DNA from: a virus
Length of the DNA stretch: 41,791 bases
Virus record (IMG/VR): IMGVR_UViG_3300031658_000026
Location: 1 to 41,791 of that record
Strand: one strand, 5' to 3'
Shown: piece after piece, positions 31,005-39,088 of the stretch
Layout of the letters: each line of letters begins with the position of its first letter
Position numbering within the stretch: the stretch's first letter is position 1
Notes under the pieces: generated by a model
The model's database searches: none
What the model saw: only the letters and a program-made list of their open reading frames with translations
Told to the model about the DNA's origin: nothing
Program-made: the position numbers and the translations under genes

Positions 31005-32606
31005 ATGCCTAAAAAAGAACAGGACAATTTAACAGCAAAACAAGGCGATTCCGCTATGTTTTTGCCTTCTATTAGCAGTTTTTATGTTAATTATATCAGT
31101 AAACAACGCCATGGAGAATTTGTCAAGAAGTCTCGTATACCATTTGCCAATGGCATGGAAGGGCTAAACTTCTTTAACGAAAAGGAAGGCAATTTTACAT
31201 ATAAATGGGCGTTATATTCGGGCGGGCATGCTGTGCTTGATGTAAATAAATCTGTCCCAGGAGAAGACATGATTCGGAAACGTGATCGAGATAAAACTTG
31301 GTTACTGGGCGACTCTGGAGGGTTTCAAATTGCGAAAGGTGTATGGGACGGCGATTGGAAAGATCCTGCTTGTCCAAAGGCACAAAAGAAACGTAGGCTA
31401 ATATTGGAGTGGTTGGAAGCATACATGGACTATAGTATGGTTTTAGATATTCCTGCTTGGCTATGTAACGTTCCAGGCAGTAGTGAAAAAACAGGCATAC
31501 ATTCGTTTAACGATGCTGTTGTTGGTACAAAATATAACCATGATTACTTTATGAAACACAGAGTAGGCGTTGAAAACGGCGGCACTAAGTTTCTTAATGT
31601 AATACAAGGCGAGAATCATCAAGATTCTGCTAACTGGTATAGCATCTTTAAAGACTATTGCGATCCAATGGTATACCCAACAACACACTTCGATGGATGG
31701 GCTTTTGGTGGTCAGAATATGTGTGATATATCGTTGTCACTAAAACGTATTGTTGATTTTCATTTTGATGGTCTCTTAGAGGAAGGTGTACATGATGTAA
31801 TTCACTTCTTGGGTATGAGTAAATTGGAATGGGCTGTAGTATTAACAACCGTTCAACGAGCAGCTCGCAAGTATTACAATCCTAACTTGTTGATTACATT
31901 TGATGCTGCTAGTCCATTCTTAGCTACAGCCAATGGCAGAATTTATACAACCACTAACACAAAGCATGATACCAAATGGACTTATCGTTCAGAAGAATCT
32001 ATAGACGATGTGGCTTACACTAGCGACACTCGTAGTTACAAAGATGCTGTTTTAAACGATGGTCTTTATGCAGAGTTCGACGAAGGTCCTGTGATGTCTG
32101 AGGTCAAGATTAACGATATATGTTTCTATCCACCCGGGTCCATTAACAAACAAGGCAATGTGGCAAAGACATCCTGGGACACATTTAGTTATTGTATTCA
32201 AATGGGCCATAATGTGTGGAATCATATTAATTCTGTACAAAAAGCAAACACCGAATATAAAAATGGTAGTACACCAAAGATGCTTATATTCGACGACAAC
32301 ATTAAATCTGTTAGAATTGAAGATGTAGTAGATAGTATATTTGCTTGCAAAACTCGTGAAGAAGCGTATGCTATTATCGAAGATCCTACTATGGAACGAT
32401 TTTGGAAACAAATCGTTGGATCACGTGGGAACATAGGTAAGAAGATCCAAAATGCGAAAACACAATATCATAATATATTTGATGCAGAAATAAACACAGA
32501 GAAAGCAACGCAAGAAGAAGTAAAGGCAGTAGAAGACGCTAAAATCGCGTTGAAAGAACGCAATAAGTCTAATACATCTGAAACATACCCAACACTATTT
32601 GGATAA
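31005..32606 (+). CDS. dpdA: DpdA-like DNA 7-deazaguanine transglycosylase (TGT family)
   Basis: This 533-residue protein is a relative of queuine tRNA-guanine transglycosylase. LLGDSGGFQIA (DSGGFQ at 103-108) matches the TGT substrate-binding motif. DIPAW (from 148) and DGWAFGG near 230 match further TGT positions. Phage members next to QueC/QueE/FolE genes are DpdA enzymes, which exchange guanine in DNA for a 7-deazaguanine base. It is longer than bacterial TGT (about 375), with an extra C-terminal region of about 150 residues. I do not see the TGT C-terminal zinc Cys cluster. The AAGGGG before the ATG is strong, and the gene follows gp45 by 13 bases. Confidence 0.85.
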   Translation: MPKKEQDNLTAKQGDSAMFLPSISSFYVNYISKQRHGEFVKKSRIPFANGMEGLNFFNEKEGNFTYKWALYSGGHAVLDVNKSVPGEDMIRKRDRDKTWLLGDSGGFQIAKGVWDGDWKDPACPKAQKKRRLILEWLEAYMDYSMVLDIPAWLCNVPGSSEKTGIHSFNDAVVGTKYNHDYFMKHRVGVENGGTKFLNVIQGENHQDSANWYSIFKDYCDPMVYPTTHFDGWAFGGQNMCDISLSLKRIVDFHFDGLLEEGVHDVIHFLGMSKLEWAVVLTTVQRAARKYYNPNLLITFDAASPFLATANGRIYTTTNTKHDTKWTYRSEESIDDVAYTSDTRSYKDAVLNDGLYAEFDEGPVMSEVKINDICFYPPGSINKQGNVAKTSWDTFSYCIQMGHNVWNHINSVQKANTEYKNGSTPKMLIFDDNIKSVRIEDVVDSIFACKTREEAYAIIEDPTMERFWKQIVGSRGNIGKKIQNAKTQYHNIFDAEINTEKATQEEVKAVEDAKIALKERNKSNTSETYPTLFG

Positions 32607-32610
32607 GGCA

Positions 32611-33390
32611 ATGAAAGAACTAAATGTAATAACTAAAGGTAAGGCGCAAGCACAAGGTAAATCTGTACTATTATTTAGTGGCGGGATGGATTCTGTTATG
32701 TTCAATTTGTTACTAAAACCTGATGTGTTGTTATACATTCCAACCGGTTCTAACTATGAGACTGTTGAAACTGCTAAGATACAAAAAATGGCACAGGCTG
32801 GTATTATAGATAAAGACAAGTTAGTTGTACTTGACAAAGAACTAAACTTAGGTATGTTTGAACGCGATGATCTTATTGTGCCCAATCGCAATGCACATCT
32901 AATCTTATTGGCATCACATTTTGGAGAAACTATTTACTTAGGTTCTGTATACGGCGATAGATCATTTGACAAAGATAAAACGTTTTACACGTTAATGGAA
33001 AACTTGCTGAACCATATGTGGGCCGAGCAACATTGGACCGAGGAACGTAAGTTTACAGTGACTTCTCCATACAAAGATACAACTAAAACAGAACTCATTA
33101 AAGAGTACGTTAAGGAAGGCGGCAATATACAACACGTATTAGATTCCTATAGTTGCTATCGTGGTTGGGAACAGCCGTGTGGTATTTGCAAGCCGTGTGT
33201 TCGCAAAGCAGTATCGTTATATTGTAATGATATTAAAGTTCCAAATAATTACTTCGAAGAGCACCCGATGTCAGCTGCTTGGATTAAGGAAGTATTACCG
33301 TTGATGGCCGATGGTAAGTACAGAGGTAGAGAAGATAGTGAATTTTTGTTAGCAATGGATAAGACTGGATTTATGCCAGATGGATCATGA
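32611..33390 (+). CDS. queC: 7-cyano-7-deazaguanine synthase QueC
   Basis: This 259-residue protein makes preQ0 from 7-carboxy-7-deazaguanine using ATP and ammonia, via an amide intermediate. The PP-loop is LFSGGMDSV (SGGMDS 23-28). The zinc site CYRGWEQPCGICKPC (Cys182, 190, 193, 196) is intact. I begin at ATG 32611 because AAGG lies just upstream and QueC proteins start close to the PP-loop strand; a TTG at 32599 would add 4 residues. It directly follows dpdA. Confidence 0.92.
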   Translation: MKELNVITKGKAQAQGKSVLLFSGGMDSVMFNLLLKPDVLLYIPTGSNYETVETAKIQKMAQAGIIDKDKLVVLDKELNLGMFERDDLIVPNRNAHLILLASHFGETIYLGSVYGDRSFDKDKTFYTLMENLLNHMWAEQHWTEERKFTVTSPYKDTTKTELIKEYVKEGGNIQHVLDSYSCYRGWEQPCGICKPCVRKAVSLYCNDIKVPNNYFEEHPMSAAWIKEVLPLMADGKYRGREDSEFLLAMDKTGFMPDGS

Positions 33391-33724
33391 AGAACTGCAT
33401 AGCGCACACATAAGTGAAGGCCTTAGGAAGGCAGTTACTAATGCTCACATTATTGCCGAGTGTGCGTTTGAGATAGCAGATCAACAGTCTGTATATTATT
33501 TCAATGTGGGCATACAGATATGGCAAGACAAGGACTGGGAATATAACGAATTTCGCCTATTATGCGAAAGATATATCACCGAACATAATTTAATAAATAA
33601 TAGTAGTTATAAAGAAATAGCAGATAAGCTGTTTACATTTTTAGCCACAGACTTGCCAGGACGGCACATTGTAATAGAAATTAACAATGGCGTTAACGGA
33701 TTAACTATCAACTACAACCCATAA
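33380..33724 (+). CDS. unknown protein in the deazaguanine cluster (QueD-like fold possible)
   Basis: This 114-residue protein is not recognised with confidence. The second half, SSYKEIADKLFTFLATDLPG followed by RHIVIEINNGVNGLTINY, has the helix-then-strand layout of the QueD/PTPS T-fold. An earlier FRLLCERYITEHNLIN recalls its 'LDHxxLN' helix. The zinc-binding His triad of QueD (H...HxH) is absent. It is therefore either a diverged T-fold protein or unrelated. Location between queC and folE is the main reason to consider it. It overlaps queC by 11 bases. Confidence 0.5.
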   Translation: MDHEELHSAHISEGLRKAVTNAHIIAECAFEIADQQSVYYFNVGIQIWQDKDWEYNEFRLLCERYITEHNLINNSSYKEIADKLFTFLATDLPGRHIVIEINNGVNGLTINYNP

Positions 33725-33740
33725 ATTATGGAGAGCCACG

Positions 33741-33974
33741 ATGGCCTATAATAAAAAGAAACCAATCGAAACAGCAGGCATGAAACCAGAAGTAATCAAA
33801 ATCTTTGAAGAGCTCGAAGATTACCAATGGCATTGTCGTTTTAACTTAAAGAAGTTCGACGAATCTGATTTGTTCAAATCACCTGAATGGCAACGATTTA
33901 ACGAAGCAAGAAAACGCAAGGCAGCATTTGAAGCCCGAGAAGCAAAGCGAGCTTCAAAGCGAGCACATTCTTAA
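33741..33974 (+). CDS. hypothetical basic protein
   Basis: This 77-residue protein ends in a strongly basic helix (EARKRKAAFEAREAKRASKRAHS). The middle has EELEDYQWHCRFNLKKFDESD. It may bind nucleic acid through the tail. GGAGAG precedes the ATG. CATAAATT, one base off the late octamer, overlaps the upstream stop (33720-33727). Confidence 0.6.
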   Translation: MAYNKKKPIETAGMKPEVIKIFEELEDYQWHCRFNLKKFDESDLFKSPEWQRFNEARKRKAAFEAREAKRASKRAHS

Positions 33975-33995
33975 ACCAACACAGAAGGTCATAAT

Positions 33996-34274
33996 ATGAT
34001 CACTAACGTACCAGACGTAGATCTAGGCAGTTACGCCATGTCATTAGGTAACCTATCTATTAGCCAAGACATGGTGGGCTCACAGACTATTAATATGTCG
34101 TTTTCGCTGCCTTACGCTAATAAAGATAACGATACTAAATTGGATCAATTCTTTACAGACTTGCGTATCATGAATACCCTGCGAAGTAATCCTACTGCGG
34201 TCGTTAGGGATCATTATGAACAACTGTTATCATTGCTAGCTTTGACGAGTAATACACTGCCCACAGCCAAGTAG
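33996..34274 (+). CDS. hypothetical protein
   Basis: This 92-residue protein has a beta-like start (VDLGSYAMSLGNLSISQDMV) followed by a helical end. No motif is recognised. AAGGT is present before the ATG. It ends just upstream of a late promoter. Confidence 0.6.
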   Translation: MITNVPDVDLGSYAMSLGNLSISQDMVGSQTINMSFSLPYANKDNDTKLDQFFTDLRIMNTLRSNPTAVVRDHYEQLLSLLALTSNTLPTAK

Positions 34275-34282
34275 CATAAATA
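34275..34282 (+). promoter_or_regulatory. late promoter CATAAATA of folE
   Basis: It begins immediately after the upstream TAG stop. The predicted +1 is 34288, the first base of the leader stem-loop described next. Confidence 0.65.
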
Positions 34283-34287
34283 AACAC

Positions 34288-34310
34288 AGTACCAGCAAGA
34301 GGTTGGTACT
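34288..34310 (+). promoter_or_regulatory. 5'-terminal leader stem-loop before folE
   Basis: AGTACCA (34288-34294) pairs with TGGTACT (34304-34310) around a 9-base loop, starting exactly at the predicted +1. A second hairpin, TATAAC (34323-34328) with GTTATA (34334-34339), puts TGGAG of the Shine-Dalgarno in its loop directly before the folE ATG at 34340. Confidence 0.55.
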
Positions 34311-34339
34311 AACTTAAACAACTATAACTGGAGGTTATA

Positions 34340-35023
34340 ATGTCTTTAAACAAGCAAAAATGCGATCCTGCACTGGGTCAAAAAGTACACGCACATCTTG
34401 AATCCTTAGGATTAGAAACACCACAAATCGAAAACTCTTTGTCGGTTAAAGAACGTATCGCTACGATCGAAGGTCATTTCCATAAGATCATGACAACACT
34501 TGGGTTGGATTTAAGCGACGATAGTCTTATTGATACACCCAAACGTGTGGCTAAGATGTATGTAACAGAAATATTTTATGGCTTAGACTATGATACATTT
34601 CCTAAATGTACTGCAATTCTTAATAAGTTTGATGCAGACGAAATGATTGTGGAACGTAATGTAAACGTAATGTCAAATTGCGAACATCATTTTGTTACTA
34701 TCGATGGCCTTGCCACAGTTGGTTACATTCCAACAGCAAAGGTTATTGGGCTTAGTAAGATCAATCGTATTGTAGAATACTTCTCAAAACGACCACAAGT
34801 ACAAGAACGCCTAACAGCACAGATTCATGCTGCATTATGTTTCATTCTTGAAACAGAACATGTTGCAGTTATGATTGATGCCAAGCATTACTGTGTAGCC
34901 TCGCGTGGAATCGAAGATACTGGATCATTTACTACAACTAGTAAATTGTCAGGTGCATTCAAAGATACCAACGAAGGCGCAAGGCAAGAGTTTATGGCAA
35001 TCGCTAATAACACTTACAAGTAA
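34340..35023 (+). CDS. folE: GTP cyclohydrolase I
   Basis: This 227-residue enzyme opens GTP to dihydroneopterin triphosphate, the first step toward 7-deazaguanines (and folate). The zinc ligands are present: Cys114 and His117 in SNCEHH, and Cys185 in [12 protein letters not shown]. The catalytic core [18 protein letters not shown] and [12 protein letters not shown] is typical of FolE. It has its own late promoter and structured leader, unlike its neighbours. The AsnB-like gene starts one base after its stop. Confidence 0.96.
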   Translation: MSLNKQKCDPALGQKVHAHLESLGLETPQIENSLSVKERIATIEGHFHKIMTTLGLDLSDDSLIDTPKRVAKMYVTEIFYGLDYDTFPKCTAILNKFDADEMIVERNVNVMSNCEHHFVTIDGLATVGYIPTAKVIGLSKINRIVEYFSKRPQVQERLTAQIHAALCFILETEHVAVMIDAKHYCVASRGIEDTGSFTTTSKLSGAFKDTNEGARQEFMAIANNTYK

Positions 35024-36148
35024 ATGTTCTTTTATCTCACCGTAGATAATTCTAAGGTGGAGTTGTTACCCGAAGCGTATTCGGTTAATAGCTCCACGTT
35101 GTTTTTAGATTCTGGCTGGAACATGAAAGAAGACACTAACACCATTACGTGGCGTAAAGGTTACAGTTTAGAATGTACAATGGAAGATATCCATCCACAT
35201 GCACAATGTCGTGGACATTATTGTATTATTGAGTTTACCAAGGTCGGCGGAGAATGGAATATATATCATGATACATTACGTGGCTTTCCAATATATTACA
35301 ATAAACACAACATTACTAATTTGGTACCATTCGACCAAACAGTTTCCATTAACGATGCTATAAGTGTTACAACGCATGTTGCACTTAAACCAGGTCATAA
35401 AGTAACATTTGATTACACTCCACAATCATTGAGTATAGACGACGCAGCAGACTTGGTAAGTGACGAACTAGCTAGCAATATATTAGATTATATAAAATAC
35501 AATAACAGAAAATTATGTCTTGATATGTCAGGTGGATACGATAGTACAACTCTTCGAGCTATTGTAGAATCAAGAAATATACCTTGCACTATAAGAGATG
35601 TGGTTATTAGAGGATTACCAATAGAACAAACTAAAGAGCCACTGCTTAAATATCTACGACAAACGCATTGGGGATACAAGCAGTTAAGAATGGAAATAAG
35701 AAAGCCTCCTGCAGGTAATGCATTGGTAACTGGTTATATGGGCGATGAGTTCTTAATGAGAAATCCGGCTTATGTATCGTACGTGTTAAATCTACATGGA
35801 ATGTCATTGTATGACTATATCACAAAATCAGTAGAAACAACATATATGACTGATTTTATCAAAACGTACTACATGGAAAAAATTGCAACACCTAAGCCAG
35901 ATGGCTATACATTAGATGATGTTATAAATGCATTAGCAACAGATTATCAGATGTGGCACTACAATGAGCAGATAATGTTACTACCATACAAATCTAAGAA
36001 AATAATGGAATACGGCTTTAGTTTAGACATTGATAGTATAATTAGCCAGGTAATGTCCGCAACGATACAGAAGACGATAATTGAACGTAGTAACCCAGCA
36101 TTACTAGATACGATATACAAACATAAAAATGTTTATCAAAACAATTGA
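35024..36148 (+). CDS. asparagine-synthetase-like PP-loop enzyme within the deazaguanine cluster
   Basis: This 374-residue protein has the two-domain plan of class B asparagine synthetase. The N-terminal 130 residues resemble the Ntn glutaminase domain: RGHYCIIEF and YHDTLRGFPIYYN correspond to the AsnB 'GxFAxxxxD...RDxxGxxPLYY' region. The obligatory Cys2 is missing (MFF start), so it should not hydrolyse glutamine. The synthetase half has a PP-loop LDMSGGYDSTT (SGGYDS 169-174) and GYMGDEF (237-243), like AsnB GxGxDE. It should therefore adenylate a carboxylate and add ammonia or another amine, as beta-lactam synthetases do. Lying between folE and queE, it may modify the carboxyl- or cyano-deazaguanine. 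That is inference. Confidence 0.75.
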   Translation: MFFYLTVDNSKVELLPEAYSVNSSTLFLDSGWNMKEDTNTITWRKGYSLECTMEDIHPHAQCRGHYCIIEFTKVGGEWNIYHDTLRGFPIYYNKHNITNLVPFDQTVSINDAISVTTHVALKPGHKVTFDYTPQSLSIDDAADLVSDELASNILDYIKYNNRKLCLDMSGGYDSTTLRAIVESRNIPCTIRDVVIRGLPIEQTKEPLLKYLRQTHWGYKQLRMEIRKPPAGNALVTGYMGDEFLMRNPAYVSYVLNLHGMSLYDYITKSVETTYMTDFIKTYYMEKIATPKPDGYTLDDVINALATDYQMWHYNEQIMLLPYKSKKIMEYGFSLDIDSIISQVMSATIQKTIIERSNPALLDTIYKHKNVYQNN

Positions 36149-36172
36149 TATTTAACCCAAACTACAGTATAA
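36144..36172 (+). promoter_or_regulatory. sigma70-type promoter TTGATA-17-TATAAT
   Basis: TTGATA is at 36144-36149 and TATAAT at 36167-36172. The queE ATG is 7 bases after the -10 box, so the mRNA should be leaderless or nearly so. The -35 box overlaps the stop of the upstream gene. Confidence 0.8.
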
Positions 36173-36179
36173 TAACAAT

Positions 36180-37022
36180 ATGAAAAAATTAAAAATAAGC
36201 GAATCCTTTTACTCTATACAAGGCGAAGGGTTTTATACAGGTGTTCCTAGTGTGTTTTTAAGAACATTCGGCTGTAACTTAACTTGTGAAGGCTTTGGTA
36301 TGTTAGCAGGAGAAAAATCCAAAGACCGGTTTAATGTAACAATTGACAACTTGTTAAAGACAGCAACATCAATACATGACTTGCCACTTGTCAGCACTGG
36401 ATGTGATTCATATGCTAGTTGGGATGTAAGGTTTAAAGGACTAAGTCCAATGAAGACCACCGACCAAGTAGCAGACGAGATTACAGCATTGCTGCCATCT
36501 CCTAACTGGGACGGTGTGCATTTGATTATAACAGGCGGCGAGCCTTTATTAGGATGGCAACGTGCGTACACTGAACTATTTGAACACAGTAAATTATCAA
36601 CATTGAAACACGTGACATTTGAAACAAACGGCACACAAGCATTACACACAGATCTTAAAGAATATACAATTCATTGCGATCAGCAGTTTAACTTTTCAGT
36701 AAGTCCAAAGTTATCGGCAAGTGGAGAGGATCCTGCTATTGCCATTAGGCCAGACATTGTTGCCGAGTATCAGTATCACGGCACCGTTAATCTTAAATTT
36801 GTGTGTAACACAGAATCACACATCATAGAGGCACTTGACGTGGTGTCACAGTACCGAGCAGCCGGGCTTAAAGAGCATAACGTCTGGATCATGCCTGAAG
36901 GTGGAATGAGCACACGTTACAACGAAAATGCCAGGCCAATGGCAGAGTTATGCTTAAAGTACAAATTAAACTATAGTCCAAGACTTCATGTTGACCTTTT
37001 TGGAAATGCCTGGGCTACATAA
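36180..37022 (+). CDS. queE: 7-carboxy-7-deazaguanine synthase QueE (radical SAM)
   Basis: This 280-residue protein opens with the QueE signature KISESFYSIQGEGFYTG and VFLRTFGCNLTC. The enzyme uses a [4Fe-4S] cluster and SAM to contract carboxy-tetrahydropterin to CDG. TGGEPLL (118-124) is the radical-SAM GGE motif. Cluster Cys are Cys32 and Cys36 (C-x3-C) and probably Cys75 in TGCDSYASWD, about 38 residues further on, instead of the usual C-x3-C-x2-C. This long insertion is known from one QueE subgroup. It has a leaderless sigma70 promoter. It would be an obvious client of the phage IscU/IscA. Confidence 0.93.
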   Translation: MKKLKISESFYSIQGEGFYTGVPSVFLRTFGCNLTCEGFGMLAGEKSKDRFNVTIDNLLKTATSIHDLPLVSTGCDSYASWDVRFKGLSPMKTTDQVADEITALLPSPNWDGVHLIITGGEPLLGWQRAYTELFEHSKLSTLKHVTFETNGTQALHTDLKEYTIHCDQQFNFSVSPKLSASGEDPAIAIRPDIVAEYQYHGTVNLKFVCNTESHIIEALDVVSQYRAAGLKEHNVWIMPEGGMSTRYNENARPMAELCLKYKLNYSPRLHVDLFGNAWAT

Positions 37023-37321
37023 TGGCATATATAAAGCCAAATGCCATAACAGATCCAGATCTGGTTGGGCTCACTCGAACTGAATGGTGGATGGTGCATG
37101 ACATGTACGCCCAGGGCGGAATTGTAAAGATGGGCGCAACAAAACACTCAGCGTTAGACTTGATATTTACTTGTATAATAACACCAGGCGGCGACATTTA
37201 CGAACTAGTAGTAGATACAGAATCCTTTCGACGCAAAAAATCGTCAATTGTAAAGGTTAGTAAAATAACAGATGCAGAACACCAGGAAAGAATGATAAGT
37301 TGGGATTCAGAAAACAAATAA
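37022..37321 (+). CDS. hypothetical protein
   Basis: This 99-residue protein starts as TAATG with the queE stop. It contains LTRTEWWMVHDMYAQGGIVK and IITPGGDIYELVVDTESFRRKKSSI, with beta strands after a helix. No function is recognised. Coupling to queE suggests co-expression. Confidence 0.6.
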   Translation: MAYIKPNAITDPDLVGLTRTEWWMVHDMYAQGGIVKMGATKHSALDLIFTCIITPGGDIYELVVDTESFRRKKSSIVKVSKITDAEHQERMISWDSENK

Positions 37322-37362
37322 CAGCATTAGCAAACTACCATGAATAAAGTAAAAGAAATTAA

Positions 37363-37605
37363 ATGATAACAGTATACGATATACAGCAATTCGCAGACGA
37401 ATTAACAATTCAAGTGGAATCATCCAAAATATCAGATTGGGCTGCTAGAAAATCATTAACATCTACTTGCATTGTATTGAACATGATGTCTGATTTAACC
37501 AAACAGGCCCAATTTTTATTGGACGGTAAGATTACAGCAACACAATATAACAAACGAGTTGAACAATTGCGGCTGGTGTTTGAGCCGCAATTAAACGACC
37601 GATAA
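37363..37605 (+). CDS. hypothetical helical protein
   Basis: This 80-residue protein has three predicted helices (DIQQFADELTIQVESS, LTSTCIVLNMMSDLTKQAQFLLDG and ATQYNKRVEQLRLVFEPQL). There is no motif. A weak AAGAAA precedes the ATG. Its TAA is within the next late promoter. Confidence 0.6.
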   Translation: MITVYDIQQFADELTIQVESSKISDWAARKSLTSTCIVLNMMSDLTKQAQFLLDGKITATQYNKRVEQLRLVFEPQLNDR

Positions 37606-37608
37606 ATA
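37601..37608 (+). promoter_or_regulatory. late promoter GATAAATA overlapping the upstream stop
   Basis: The upstream TAA (37603-37605) is inside it. The predicted +1 is 37614, and ACGGAG (37615-37620) serves the ATG at 37627. Confidence 0.6.
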
Positions 37609-37626
37609 GCATTAACGGAGTATAAT

Positions 37627-38103
37627 ATGTGGTTTTTAAAGAACAAAGAAAAAGAACGAGCTGATGCATTACAAGTACAGTTACAGATGCTATTAGACGA
37701 AAGACAAGTAGAGAAAGATGCAATGCAGGCAGAAAAAGATGCCTATGCCGAAGAACTATTTGCCGAAGAAGAAGTTGAACGTCTAGCAGCAGAAGAAGCT
37801 AAACGCAAAAATGCCGAGAAAGAGATTGCTACCAAAGCAAAGGAACCTTATATTAACATTGTTAGTATGGACATGGACCCAGCCAATGGTGCAAATGTTG
37901 GTGCCATAGAGATGGATTGGAATGTTCACTTTATTGAAATGTTACAGAAGAATGGATATGTTGGCGTTAGCGACGAAGATGCTGTTGATCAGTGGTTTCG
38001 TGATGTATGCAAACACGTTGTACTAGAGACATACGAAAACGAAACTAACAATGACAATGTTACTCGCGCGGATTTAGGTAACGGACTAGCAGAATACTCG
38101 TAG
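37627..38103 (+). CDS. conserved phage protein with coiled-coil N-terminus
   Basis: This 158-residue protein has a charged coiled coil (about 5-75, rich in E, K, A and Q). A compact domain follows with EPYINIVSMDMDPANGANVG, EMDWNVHFIEMLQKNGYVG and VDQWFRDVCKHVVLETYE, ending RADLGNGLAEYS. The pattern 'PxxNVVSMDxDPxNxxxGAxELDWNxxFIxxLxxxGY...WFxDVC...RDLGNG' is familiar from an uncharacterised family in T4-like phages. The function is unknown. It has its own late promoter. Confidence 0.7.
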   Translation: MWFLKNKEKERADALQVQLQMLLDERQVEKDAMQAEKDAYAEELFAEEEVERLAAEEAKRKNAEKEIATKAKEPYINIVSMDMDPANGANVGAIEMDWNVHFIEMLQKNGYVGVSDEDAVDQWFRDVCKHVVLETYENETNNDNVTRADLGNGLAEYS

Positions 38104-38104
38104 T

Positions 38105-38470
38105 ATGGCTACTGAAGTAGAAGCACTTCTTAAATCCATGCGTATGAAAGTTGTGGGTCAAAAACGCCAGGCTGTTTACGATGACAGGTTTTGGGCTGTA
38201 GACGAGCCGTTGTCAACAACTGTAGAGTACCGCACCGAGAATGTGTACGTTGTGGAGATTCCAGAAAAAGAATTGGAAACTATGGTCGACGTTCGCAATT
38301 GGTACAAAGATAATCTCAGTGGTTATAATATAGAACGATTTGATCAAATGATAACCGACCATTACCACGAGCGCAATCTACGCGCACAAGATCCAAGACT
38401 TAAAGAGTTATATGATCAGTACACTGTGTTGCTGGCACTAATTAGCGATAGACAGTATTTGACCAAGTGA
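38105..38470 (+). CDS. hypothetical protein
   Basis: This 121-residue protein is mixed alpha/beta. It has an acidic middle (YVVEIPEKELETMVDVRNWYKDN) and a helical C-terminus (RLKELYDQYTVLLALIS). It is 1 base downstream of the previous stop, so it is in the same unit. No motif is recognised. Confidence 0.6.
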   Translation: MATEVEALLKSMRMKVVGQKRQAVYDDRFWAVDEPLSTTVEYRTENVYVVEIPEKELETMVDVRNWYKDNLSGYNIERFDQMITDHYHERNLRAQDPRLKELYDQYTVLLALISDRQYLTK

Positions 38471-39048
38471 CTGAGCAATACGCAATCTATTACAGCGGCG
38501 GCTCCGGTGGTTATATGTTCTTTTGGACTCTTCAGATAGCACTCGGGTACAATGTCCAACATGCCATTAAAAAGAACTGGGATATAAAAACTTATGCTAC
38601 ATGGAAAAGATCTGAGCAAATTAAATTCAATGGGCCAGCCGTTAATAATGTGTACTTGTATTGTAATAGTAACAAACTGCAAGCTAGCAGCAGCGGCGAC
38701 ATAACAACAATGTTACTATATACAGATATCACAACGCAACTCAAATTGGCAGAGCTTAAAGCAGCTCACTGGTTTTATAAACCCCCAATGCCAGTTGTTA
38801 GCCGTCTCATAATGGCGGCTAACACGTATAACGACATTGAGTTATCTTCGAACGCTGCTGGTGACAATAGCTGCTTGTTCACAGATTGTACACATTCATT
38901 TATGTTGCAAGAAGTAATACGCACGAAATTTAAATGTGTGTGTGATGTGTTAGGGCTAGCACACACACAGGAAATCGTCGACCACATAGATAAATGGGTG
39001 CAATTACATCCGTTCACAATACAACAACGATTGGTAAATAAACCCTGA
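38467..39048 (+). CDS. possible P-loop/sulfotransferase-like protein (GTG start)
   Basis: This 193-residue protein starts TEQYAIYYSGGSGGYMFFWTL. The Gly/Ser-rich turn after a first strand is like the PAPS-binding P-loop of small sulfotransferase-type proteins (SGGSGG), but no lysine is present, so the assignment is weak. The remainder is helical with several Cys. The start is GTG at 38467, overlapping the upstream TGA as GTGA. A later protein (40390) has a comparable opening. Confidence 0.5.
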   Translation: MTEQYAIYYSGGSGGYMFFWTLQIALGYNVQHAIKKNWDIKTYATWKRSEQIKFNGPAVNNVYLYCNSNKLQASSSGDITTMLLYTDITTQLKLAELKAAHWFYKPPMPVVSRLIMAANTYNDIELSSNAAGDNSCLFTDCTHSFMLQEVIRTKFKCVCDVLGLAHTQEIVDHIDKWVQLHPFTIQQRLVNKP

Positions 39049-39054
39049 AAAGCC

Positions 39055-39083
39055 TTGACATCCTTCTCTAATAGTAGTATAAT
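39055..39083 (+). promoter_or_regulatory. consensus sigma70 promoter TTGACA-17-TATAAT
   Basis: Boxes are at 39055-39060 and 39078-39083, both perfect. Only 5 bases separate the -10 box from the ATG at 39089, predicting a leaderless nuclease mRNA. Confidence 0.85.
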
Positions 39084-39088
39084 AACAC

